Below are positions 36,458 to 45,700 of a stretch of DNA of 64,000 bases, one piece after another. Position 1 is the first letter of the stretch. Each line of letters starts with the position of its first letter. The stretch lies in NCBI RefSeq assembly GCF_019703835.1, contig NZ_AP023054.1, positions 1,674,001 through 1,738,000 on the forward strand, in the 5' to 3' direction. The notes beneath the pieces are model-generated. The model saw only the letters and a program-made list of their open reading frames with translations. It made no database searches and had not been told where the DNA came from. A program made the translations under genes and the position numbers. Source of the DNA: Thaumasiovibrio subtropicus. Its GTDB lineage: Bacteria; Pseudomonadota; Gammaproteobacteria; Enterobacterales; Vibrionaceae.

Positions 36458-38455
36458 ATGAATTGTCGATTCCGCTTTTCTCTTGTTGCTGCTGGCATGA
36501 TGCTAGCGGCAACAGCGCAAGCCCTAGAGGCAAAATACACTGTTGAAGACATTCCCGCCCTGCAAGCTGAAAAGCAGCATTCAACGGCCAGTAAACGTGT
36601 CACATCACGCTTCACACGATCCCATTACAAGCAGTTCACCTTAGATGATGATTTCTCGGAAGGTATCTTTAACCGCTATCTAGAAATGCTTGATTACAAT
36701 AAGAATTTCTTAACGCAATCCGATATCAACGAGTTTGATAAATGGGCGTCAGAGTTTGATGATCAGCTCAAATCAGGCAAGTCAGAGGCGGCTTATGAAA
36801 TTTTTAATCGAGTATTGTTACGTCGCTTTGAGCGTTATCAATATGCATTGACTGTGCTCGATGAGCCAATGAAGTTTGACAATGATGAAGAGTTCATCAT
36901 TGACCGAAGTGAGTTGCCTTGGCCGAAAGACAATAAAGAGCTCGATGCTCTTTGGTATAGTCGTGTCAAATATGATGCACTGAATCTTAAGTTAGCTGGC
37001 AAAGAGTGGGAAGAAATTCAAGAAACCCTATCCAAACGCTATAACAATGCGATCAAACGTCTTGTACAAACGAAAAACGAAGATGTTTTTCAGATTTACA
37101 TGAACGCGTTTGCCCGTGAAGTCGACCCTCACACTAGCTATTTGTCACCCCGTAACGCTGAACAGTTTCAATCCGAAATGAATCTCTCGCTTGAGGGAAT
37201 TGGTGCGGTGTTGCAAACGGAGGATGACTACACGGTGATTCGTTCGCTGGTGGCTGGTGGGCCAGCCTCAAACTCAAAGCAACTTGCACCGGGTGATCGC
37301 ATCATAGGTGTCGGCCAAGAGAAAGGCGATGTCGTAGATGTGATCGGTTGGCGCTTGGATGATGTTGTACAACTGATCAAAGGCCCGAAAGGGACAAAAG
37401 TCCGACTGGAAATCTTGCCAGAAGGCCCTAACGCAAAAAGTTACTCTGTCACAATTGTACGAGATAAGATTCGCCTAGAAGATAGAGCGGTGAAATCTGA
37501 GGTGCTCGAGTTTGGTGATTTGAGTGTAGGGGTGATTGAGATCCCGAGCTTCTATGTCGGCTTGAGTGAAGACACCAAAGTTCAGCTCGCCAAGCTGAAT
37601 GAGCAAAACGTAGACGGTATCGTGATCGACCTGCGTGATAACGGGGGTGGCGCCTTGTCTGAAGCAACTGCTTTGACGGGGCTATTTATCAAGGGCGGTC
37701 CAGTTGTTCAGGTACGTGACAGTTATGGACGCGTTAAAGTGAATGGCGATTCCGATCAGCATATTTACTACGATGGCCCGATGACAATATTGATTAACCG
37801 TTACAGCGCATCGGCGTCTGAAATTTTTGCGGCAGCATTGCAAGACTATGGTCGCGCTGTTGTTGTTGGTGAACAGTCTTTCGGTAAAGGGACCGTACAA
37901 CAGCATCGCTCTTTAAACCATATCTATGATCTGTTTGATAACGCGTTGGGTCACGTGCAATATACGATTCAGAAGTTTTATCGTATCAACGGTGGCAGTA
38001 CACAACACCTCGGTGTGGTTCCGGATATTGCGTTTCCTTCTGCGGTAGACCCGAGTGAAACTGGCGAAAGTGTTGAAGACAATGCCTTGCCTTGGGACAG
38101 TATTAAACCGGCTCAGTTCAAGCAGGTGAAAGACAAGACCAAGCAAGTCGCGTCGTTGACAAAGCAGCATGAATCTCGTGTTAAAGGTGATATGGAGTTT
38201 GGCTTTATCCTAGACGACATTGCGCGTTACCAAGCTGAAAAAGATCGCAATTCGATCTCTTTGAACTATCAAACGCGTCGGGACGAAGAGGCCAGCGAAG
38301 ATAAAGCGCGATTAGAGCGATTAAACATTCGTCAGAAATCATTAGGTGAAGCACCATTTGAATCTTTGGAGGATGTACCAAAGGACTATGAAGCCCCTGA
38401 CGTGTATCTGAATGAGGCAGCAAAAATCACTTTGGATATGCTAAATATCTCATAG
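36458..38455 (+). CDS. prc: Carboxy-terminal processing protease Prc (Tsp)
   Basis: 665 residues, with a 22-residue signal peptide (FSLVAAGMMLAATAQA). Periplasmic tail-specific protease, family S41A, that processes PBP3 and degrades misfolded or tagged proteins. Order: N-terminal helical cap, PDZ domain (about 240-335: LSLEGIGAVLQTEDDYTVIR), protease domain with nucleophile Ser in NRYSASASEIFAAALQDYG and Lys in GEQSFGKGTVQQ, and a C-terminal DUF3340 helical part. AGGAGA lies ten bases before the ATG. It may work with the NlpI adaptor, not seen here. Confidence 0.96.
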   Translation: MNCRFRFSLVAAGMMLAATAQALEAKYTVEDIPALQAEKQHSTASKRVTSRFTRSHYKQFTLDDDFSEGIFNRYLEMLDYNKNFLTQSDINEFDKWASEFDDQLKSGKSEAAYEIFNRVLLRRFERYQYALTVLDEPMKFDNDEEFIIDRSELPWPKDNKELDALWYSRVKYDALNLKLAGKEWEEIQETLSKRYNNAIKRLVQTKNEDVFQIYMNAFAREVDPHTSYLSPRNAEQFQSEMNLSLEGIGAVLQTEDDYTVIRSLVAGGPASNSKQLAPGDRIIGVGQEKGDVVDVIGWRLDDVVQLIKGPKGTKVRLEILPEGPNAKSYSVTIVRDKIRLEDRAVKSEVLEFGDLSVGVIEIPSFYVGLSEDTKVQLAKLNEQNVDGIVIDLRDNGGGALSEATALTGLFIKGGPVVQVRDSYGRVKVNGDSDQHIYYDGPMTILINRYSASASEIFAAALQDYGRAVVVGEQSFGKGTVQQHRSLNHIYDLFDNALGHVQYTIQKFYRINGGSTQHLGVVPDIAFPSAVDPSETGESVEDNALPWDSIKPAQFKQVKDKTKQVASLTKQHESRVKGDMEFGFILDDIARYQAEKDRNSISLNYQTRRDEEASEDKARLERLNIRQKSLGEAPFESLEDVPKDYEAPDVYLNEAAKITLDMLNIS

Positions 38456-38460
38456 AATCA

Positions 38461-38482
38461 AAAGGGGCATTTGTGCCCCTTT
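38461..38482 (+). terminator. Terminator after prc
   Basis: aaaggggca / tgccccttt stem, 4-base loop, then T. Confidence 0.88.
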
Positions 38483-38721
38483 TACTTCTTAGCTTGCGTA
38501 TACTGTGACAACTTTTTTAGTGAAAGTTGTCTTTTTTTATGCTCATCTCTTGCTGCCTGTTATTCGTTTTGTATGTAATAAATCACTGTTTTCGTGATCC
38601 TTGTCTCCAAAAATCGCATGGAAAATTCGCATAACGAAATATCAATATTTTTATTAATACCCTAGAGGAATTCACGGCTAGCCACTAAGGTTAAAAGGTG
38701 AAGACTAAAGGTGGGGTGCAT

Positions 38722-39375
38722 ATGGTATTTCGATTGATTGCTGGATTTATGCTGTTGATGTCGGCATTCGTCGCAAAAGCAGATGACCTAACGGAGTTTG
38801 ATTATCCGCTTTTACTGGGTGATTGGTACTGGTTTAGTCCATCGGAAGATGGGATAGAAAGCCAGGGCAAACAGTATCGTGCTATGCATGTTAAATTTGT
38901 TTCAGATTACACTTATGCGATACGGTTGCTGAGAGTTGATGGAGAAATTGACGGGTGGAACGGTCTCTACGATATCGATGAGGATAACCTGTCTCTTACT
39001 GCTGAAGGGCACCCAACTCAAACGCACGATTATCAGTTGAGTTACAATCAGTTTTTATTGGATGGTGCGAGATTTACAAAACTCGCTCCAGAAAACCTCC
39101 CCGGAGAGTGGGTGAGTTCGTCCGTTGATGGCGTGGATGTGATTGGCGAAGTAAAAATGGCGATTAATCTAAGACCCGATTTTTTGTTTTCGTTTAGCAC
39201 GCAAGATGGCAGCGGCCGTTTTATCGAGCATCGTGGTATTTACTTCATCGAAGATGATCATTTGGTATTGATCTATGAAGATGGTCAGCATGATAGCCGC
39301 TATAGTTTGGCTTCCGATACACTGACATTGAGCAACGAGCAGTTTGGTATGGAAGCGGTGTTCGAGCGCCAATAG
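38722..39375 (+). CDS. Secreted beta-rich protein of unknown function
   Basis: 217 residues from the ATG at 38722, which has AGGTGGGG five bases upstream; a GTG at 38698 would add eight residues. Signal peptide about 20 residues (FRLIAGFMLLMSAFVAKA). The mature part has two similar beta-rich halves, each with a LxGxW motif (LLLGDWYWFSPSEDG; LPGEWVSSSVDG) and a later D-(D/N)L---(Y/D/T) stretch (IDEDNLSLTAEG; IEDDHLVLIYEDG). This suggests an internal duplication of a lipocalin-like domain. No named family recognised. Own transcription unit. Confidence 0.75.
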   Translation: MVFRLIAGFMLLMSAFVAKADDLTEFDYPLLLGDWYWFSPSEDGIESQGKQYRAMHVKFVSDYTYAIRLLRVDGEIDGWNGLYDIDEDNLSLTAEGHPTQTHDYQLSYNQFLLDGARFTKLAPENLPGEWVSSSVDGVDVIGEVKMAINLRPDFLFSFSTQDGSGRFIEHRGIYFIEDDHLVLIYEDGQHDSRYSLASDTLTLSNEQFGMEAVFERQ

Positions 39376-39423
39376 TGTGAGCTAAGTCGCTGTAAAGAAA
39401 ATAAGTCCAACATCTGAGCTAGC

Positions 39424-39441
39424 GCCCGGCAATTGCCGGGC
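39424..39441 (+). terminator. Terminator after the secreted protein gene
   Basis: Uninterrupted palindrome GCCCGGCAATTGCCGGGC followed by five T. Within the 297-base gap before pepN nothing else is recognised. Confidence 0.88.
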
Positions 39442-39672
39442 TTTTTGGCTTTTGTAGTTGAGAATTACTATAGATTGGGATTAAATCAGAATAATAGTTG
39501 GCCTCTTTTCATTAAGCCGTACGTTTTATCCTTTGTTGAGGCAGCGCTGATGTCAAAGGTGACACATGACGTATATAAAGAAGGCTGAATTGACAATTGA
39601 TCACAGTATGCAGAGCATTGCTGGCTGTGAGTTAAGATTTAAGTAACAACGCTGTTTACAAGGAAAAGGATT

Positions 39673-42282
39673 ATGGCGGATAAACCGACCGCGAAGTATC
39701 GTAAAGATTATAAACCTGCAGATTTCTCTATCACTCATGTGCATTTAACGTTTGATCTTCAAGAAACTGACACCCATGTTCGTGCTGTGAACAAGGTAGT
39801 GCGTCAGTCTCATAGTGAAGCTTCAACGTTAGTGCTTGCAGGCGAGGATCTTGATTTAGTTGCCTTAGCGGTTAACGGTGTCGCACATACCGACTATGCG
39901 TTAACAGAAGGTGGGATTGAGATCCACCAAGTCCCTGCGGAGTTTGAGTTGACGGTTGATACCAAAATCAATCCGAAAGAAAACTCGTCACTCGAAGGAC
40001 TTTATCTTTCTGAAGGCGCGTTTTGTACCCAGTGTGAAGCAGAAGGTTTCCGACGTATTACCTTCTACTTGGACCGTCCAGACAATCTGGCCATTTTTAC
40101 AACCAAAGTGATCGCGGATACGTCATTCCCGTCACTACTGAGTAATGGTAACCGGGTAGCAGCAGGTGAAGTAGAAAATGGCCGTCACTGGGTAGAGTGG
40201 CACGACCCGTTCCCGAAACCAAGCTACCTCTTTGCCCTTGTCGCCGGTGACTTTGATATTCTCGAAGATACCTTTACCACCAAGAGTGGTCGCGAAGTAG
40301 CCCTTGAAATCTATGTCGATAAAGGCAACTTAGATCGTTCGCATCATGCCATGCTGTCGTTAAAGCGCTCAATGCAGTGGGATGAAGAGCGTTTTGGCCT
40401 AGAGTACGATCTTGATATTTATATGATTGTTGCAGTCGACTTTTTCAATATGGGCGCGATGGAGAACAAAGGCTTAAATGTCTTTAACTCTAAGTTTGTA
40501 TTGGCTAAGCCAGAGACAGCAACGGACGCAGATTTTCTCGGCATAGAAGCCGTCATTGGCCATGAGTACTTCCATAACTGGACCGGTAACCGCATTACCT
40601 GCCGAGATTGGTTCCAACTCAGCCTTAAAGAAGGTCTTACTGTATTCCGTGACCAAGAGTTCTCTTCGGATCTAGGCTCACGTGCAGTCAATCGCATCAA
40701 CAATGTTCGCATTGTTCGAGGCCCGCAGTTCGCAGAAGATGCTGGCCCTATGGCACATCCAATCCGACCTGAAAAAGTGATTGAAATGAATAACTTCTAT
40801 ACGCTCACCGTGTATGAAAAGGGCAGTGAAGTTATCCGTATGCTACATACCTTGCTCGGTGAAGAGAAGTTTCAAGCCGGTATGCGTTTGTATGTTGATC
40901 GCCATGATGGTACAGCAGCGACATGCGAAGATTTTGTTGTCGCAATGGAAGAGGCGTCAGGTGCAGATCTGAAGCAGTTCCGTTTATGGTATAGCCAATC
41001 GGGTACGCCTGAGTTAACGGTGGCAACTGATTACGACGCAACAGCCAAAACTTTCTCTGTGACCGTGTCACAAGAAACGAAGCCAACGTTAGATCAAGCG
41101 GAGAAGCAGGCACTACATATTCCGTTTGATATCGAACTGTATGGTGCAGATGGGCGTGTATTACCGTTGATCCTTAACGGTGGTTCGGTTGATAATGTCT
41201 TGAATGTCACGCAAGCAACCCAGACATTTGTCTTTGAAAATATTGAAGAAAAACCTGTAATCTCCATGCTGCGCGAGTTCTCAGCACCGGTGAAGTTGCA
41301 CTACGATTATACCGATGAAGAGCTGAGCTTCTTGATGGTCAATGCCACTAATGACTTCGCGCGCTGGGATGCAGGGCAGATGTTGCTGGCCAAGCATATT
41401 CGTCACAACGTCACTTTATCGCAACAAGAAAACATTTTTGAGCTGCCATTGGCCGTGATTGCAGCGTTTGAAGGTGTACTTACCAACGCGGAATTAGAAC
41501 CGGCATTCGTGGCCGAGATGTTAACGCTACCAACCGAATCTGAAGTCGCTGGTTGGTATGATGTTGCTGATGTCGACGCGATCGCGAACGCGCTAGGCTT
41601 TATTCGTCAAACCCTTGCGTCGGAAATGGTCGAGCCATTGACGGAAAAGTACCATCAATTGCTTCAAGCTGACTATGATGTAGAGCATACGTCAATCAAC
41701 AAGCGGAAGTTGCGTAACACCTGTCTTCGCTTTTTGGCGTTAACAGAGGCGGGCGATGAGTTAGTGAAGGCACAATATCGTTCATCAAATAATATGACAG
41801 ATACGATAGCGGCATTGGATGCGGCCAATACCGGTAAGCTGCCTTGTCGTGAAACCTTGATGGCTGACTTCAGTGACAAGTGGCAACATGATGGTCTCGT
41901 CATGGATAAGTGGTTCATGTTACAAGGAAAGAACCCAGCAGAAAATGCACTCGATGTCGTGAAGGCTCAATTGTCACACCCTGCATTCAATATCAAAAAT
42001 CCGAACCGATGCCGGAACCTGATTGGTTCTTTCTGTGGCCAGAATCCATTGCGATTCCATGCCCGTTCTGGCGAAGGGTATGAATTCTTGGTCGACATGT
42101 TGACGCAGTTAAACAGTGTTAATCCACAGGTTGCATCTCGCCTGATTGATCCATTGCTGAAGTTCAAACGCTATGATGAAGCACGCCAACGCTTGATGCG
42201 ATCAGGCTTGGAAAAACTGGCTAAGCTTGATGGTCTAGCAAAAGATTTGTTCGAGAAAATTAATAAAGCGCTTGAACAGTAA
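39673..42282 (+). CDS. pepN: Aminopeptidase N (M1 family)
   Basis: 869 residues. Broad-specificity zinc aminopeptidase that finishes intracellular peptide degradation. Exopeptidase motif GAMEN (in FNMGAMENKGLNVF) and zinc site HEYFHNWTGN...E (HExxH-x18-E) are intact; the C-terminal helical repeat domain is full length. Start ATG preceded by AAGGAAAAGG. The 3' end is followed by a strong terminator. A 12/13 match to matS with perfect arms (41059-41071) is present within the gene. Confidence 0.97.
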   Translation: MADKPTAKYRKDYKPADFSITHVHLTFDLQETDTHVRAVNKVVRQSHSEASTLVLAGEDLDLVALAVNGVAHTDYALTEGGIEIHQVPAEFELTVDTKINPKENSSLEGLYLSEGAFCTQCEAEGFRRITFYLDRPDNLAIFTTKVIADTSFPSLLSNGNRVAAGEVENGRHWVEWHDPFPKPSYLFALVAGDFDILEDTFTTKSGREVALEIYVDKGNLDRSHHAMLSLKRSMQWDEERFGLEYDLDIYMIVAVDFFNMGAMENKGLNVFNSKFVLAKPETATDADFLGIEAVIGHEYFHNWTGNRITCRDWFQLSLKEGLTVFRDQEFSSDLGSRAVNRINNVRIVRGPQFAEDAGPMAHPIRPEKVIEMNNFYTLTVYEKGSEVIRMLHTLLGEEKFQAGMRLYVDRHDGTAATCEDFVVAMEEASGADLKQFRLWYSQSGTPELTVATDYDATAKTFSVTVSQETKPTLDQAEKQALHIPFDIELYGADGRVLPLILNGGSVDNVLNVTQATQTFVFENIEEKPVISMLREFSAPVKLHYDYTDEELSFLMVNATNDFARWDAGQMLLAKHIRHNVTLSQQENIFELPLAVIAAFEGVLTNAELEPAFVAEMLTLPTESEVAGWYDVADVDAIANALGFIRQTLASEMVEPLTEKYHQLLQADYDVEHTSINKRKLRNTCLRFLALTEAGDELVKAQYRSSNNMTDTIAALDAANTGKLPCRETLMADFSDKWQHDGLVMDKWFMLQGKNPAENALDVVKAQLSHPAFNIKNPNRCRNLIGSFCGQNPLRFHARSGEGYEFLVDMLTQLNSVNPQVASRLIDPLLKFKRYDEARQRLMRSGLEKLAKLDGLAKDLFEKINKALEQ

Positions 42283-42297
42283 TTAGAGAAACGTTAA

Positions 42298-42325
42298 AAG
42301 GATCAATGGTAAAACATTGATCCTT
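42298..42325 (+). terminator. Terminator after pepN
   Basis: 11-bp stem aaggatcaatg / cattgatcctt, 6-base loop, then seven T. It overlaps the region just before the DUF2835 gene, so that gene may depend on read-through or its own promoter. Confidence 0.92.
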
Positions 42326-42343
42326 TTTTTGGTTTCTGGCGAG

Positions 42344-42565
42344 ATGAAAGCTTATACTTTTCGAATATCGATTTCCTACCACCTCTTTATGCAGCACTAC
42401 AATGGGGTTGCAAAAACCGTGTTAATTGAATGTGAACAGGGGTTGCGCTTACAATTACCTGCAACACGATTCAGACCTTATTTAACTCATGCTGGAATTA
42501 ATGGTCGTTTTCGCATCATTATTGATGAAAATAACCGCATAAAACAGATGGATAGACTAGGTTAA
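42344..42565 (+). CDS. DUF2835 family protein
   Basis: 73 residues. Small conserved gammaproteobacterial family of unknown function. Seen: Y-FRISISYHLFMQHYNGVA at the N-terminus and LQLPATRFRPYLTHAGINGR in the middle, the family's most conserved block. Start at 42344 agrees with family N-termini; the ORF's earlier start at 42317 lies in the pepN terminator. GGCGAG precedes the ATG closely. The position between pepN and the glutamate dehydrogenase gene is conserved in relatives as far as I recall. Confidence 0.85.
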   Translation: MKAYTFRISISYHLFMQHYNGVAKTVLIECEQGLRLQLPATRFRPYLTHAGINGRFRIIIDENNRIKQMDRLG

Positions 42566-42722
42566 TGTCTGATTTCTTCTTATTTTCCCCATAGAATTTA
42601 CTATTTGTGAATCAACTCTCTATTACACTCCGTTAACTCAGCGTTAAAATGTTGTCCGAGCATCTGTGCTTTTTCTCTCTATACTAAATCTATAAAAACA
42701 CTACAAAGTTGGAGCATCTCCG

Positions 42723-45700
42723 ATGACAGCATTGCAACCCATTGTTCCTGTATTACTCGAAAAAGTGTATCGATTGATTCAAGAAAAAGTAGATCCACCA
42801 GCGAGTTCTTTAGTCGAAGCATTGGCAAAAAAACTATTAACGCAGTTGGATGATAACGACCTAGTCGAAAGAAATGAGAGTGACCTTTATGGTGCCGTAA
42901 TGAGTTTATGGCAGCACCTCAATGATAATAAAGAAAACCATTTTTCTGTCAGAGTGTTTAATCCAACCTTGGCGCAACATGGTTGGCAATCTACCCACAC
43001 GGTAGTAGAAATAATTTGTCCTGACCGACCCTTCTTAGTTGAGTCAGTGCGTATGACATTAGGTCGCCGGGAAACGACGAGTCATATGATGCTTAATGGC
43101 CCGCACCGTTTTTGCAGAGATAAAGAGGGAAGAATCGAAAAAGTCTGTGAAGAGACAGGCGTATTGCTATCCGTTTTTCATATTGAGATCGATCGACTCA
43201 ATGATGATCAACAGATGCTAGCGATGAAACAGGAACTTGAAACGGTATTGGCTGATGTGGACCAAGTCGTCAACGATTGGCAGCAAATGCGCGATAAGAT
43301 GCAGCAAGTCAAAGCAGAACTGTTGAAAAGCAAGTTTCCAGAGAATCCGATTGAAAAAGAAGAGGCCGCCGAGTTCTTGAACTGGGTGTGCGAGCACAAC
43401 TTTACTTTCATGGGTTATCACTATTTCGAATTACAAACCATTGAGGGTGACCATCAACTTGTTCCCGCGGGTGATGATGGCTTAGGTATCTTGGCGAACA
43501 GCGATCGCACTCGCCCAATCAAGTTGTCATCTTTGCCGGAAAGTGCGCGATTGGAAGCCCGCAAGCCTCAGGTGCTCCTGCTAACGAAAGGCAATACTAA
43601 ATCGAAAATTCACCGTCCTGCTTATACCGACTACGTGGGTGTGAAGACGTTCAACAAGAAAGGTGAAGTCATTGGCGAGCATCGCTTTATCGGTTTATAT
43701 GCGGCAACTGCATACCACCAGAGTGTCGACAACATTCCGTTGTTGAACAATAAAGTACAACGGATTCTGGAACTGAGTGATTACGCACCTGAGTCTTACT
43801 CTTGGAAATCCCTCAAAAACATTCTTGAAACTTTCCCGCGTGATGAGTTGTTTCAAGCTTCTGAAAAAGAGATGCTTGATGTTGGGTCGGGTGTGGTCAA
43901 GATGCAAGATCGCGATCTGTTGAAGATCTTTGTCCGACGTGATCCTTTTGGTCGTTTCTTCTCCTGCATGGTGTATACCACAAAAGAGCGTTACAACACT
44001 GAGCTACGTAGCAAAACACAATCGTTACTTAAGCACTACTTCGGTTCTCAGCAGGATGTGGAGTTTACCACCTTCTTCTCTGAAAGCCCGCTTGCGCGAA
44101 CGCACTATATTGTTCGTGTAGATAACAATAATTTTGATATTGATGTGAAATTGCTGGAGCGCAACTTAATGGAAGCCGCCTCATCGTGGGACGATCGTTT
44201 GCAAGAGGCGCTGGTGGCGCACTTTGGTGAGAATGAAGGTACGCCAGTTGGTAAACAGTTCTCTCGTGCATTCCCGCGTTCTTACAAAGAGCATATGTTG
44301 CCGGGCAGTGCAGTGGCAGACATTCAACAGCTTTTAAGCTTGAATGAAACCAACAAGCTCGCCATGTCACTCTACCGTCCGCAAGAAGAGAGCAGTGATT
44401 CTAAGAAATTAAAGTTGAAGCTCTTCCACCGTGATGAGCCATTGCACTTATCCGATGTGATGCCAATGCTTGAAAACTTGGGGTTACGTGTCATCGGTGA
44501 GGCGCCGTATGAGATCGTCACCAATGAAGGGCGTGTTTTCTGGATCCTTGATTTTGAGATGCTCCATAATGCGAAGTCAAATCATGATCTTGCGGAAACG
44601 CGGGATCGTTTCCAGGATACCTTTGCGGGCATTTGGCAAAACCGTTTTGAGAACGATGGCTTTAACCAACTGGTCTTGAATGCAGGGCTCAGTGGCAGGG
44701 AAGTCTCGATCATTCGTGGTTACACCAAATACATGCGCCAAGTTGGCTTCCCATTCAGTCAGGAATATATTCAATCGACCGTCAATACCTACCCGCAAAT
44801 AGCTAAGTTACTGGTGAAGCTGTTTGCACAACGTTTTGACCCTGCGAAGCGAAATACAGAAAAATTAATTGGTGACGTTGTCACTTCAATCTACAAAAAA
44901 CTCGAAGAAGTTGAGAGCCTAGATGACGACCGTATTCTGCGACGCTATGTCGAGATGATGTTGGCTACATTGCGCACTAACTTTTACCAGAAAGGCAAGG
45001 ACGGGGATTGGAAGTCGTCGGTTGCCTTCAAGTTGAAACCGAGTGAAATTCCTGAAATTCCCGCACCCGTTCCTGCATTTGAAATCTTTGTCTACTCGCC
45101 AGATATCGAAGGTGTCCATCTACGCGGTGGTAAAGTCGCGCGTGGTGGTTTGCGTTGGTCTGATCGCCGTGAAGATTTCCGTACAGAAATACTCGGCTTA
45201 GTAAAAGCTCAACAAGTAAAAAACACGGTTATTGTTCCTGTGGGGGCGAAGGGGGGCTTTGTCTGTAAACGCCAACCTTCATTATCGACCCGTGATGAAA
45301 TCTTCGCGGAAGGTCAACGTTGCTATCGCATATTTATTCAATCTTTGCTTGATGTTACCGACAATATAATTGACGGTGAGTTGGTGCCGCCCGTTAGTGT
45401 AGTACGCCATGATGAAGATGACCCTTATTTGGTTGTCGCTGCAGATAAAGGCACCGCAACGTTCTCTGATCTCGCCAATGAAGTTTCTGATGAGTACAAC
45501 TTCTGGTTAGGTGATGCATTTGCTTCTGGCGGGTCAAACGGCTATGACCACAAGCAGATGGGCATTACTGCCAAAGGTGGATGGGAGTCTGTTAAACGCC
45601 ATTTCCGTGAAATAGGGATTGATTGCCAATCGACGGACTTTACCTGTATTGCGGTGGGCGATATGGCTGGAGATGTGTTCGGTAACGGTATGCTGTTATC

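Noticed and set aside
41059..41071. GTGACCGTGTCAC in pepN as a fifth matS site
   Set aside because: Arms are perfect but the R position is C; kept only as a possible weak site. Similar single-mismatch sequences at 34167, 50696 and 54150 were also not counted.
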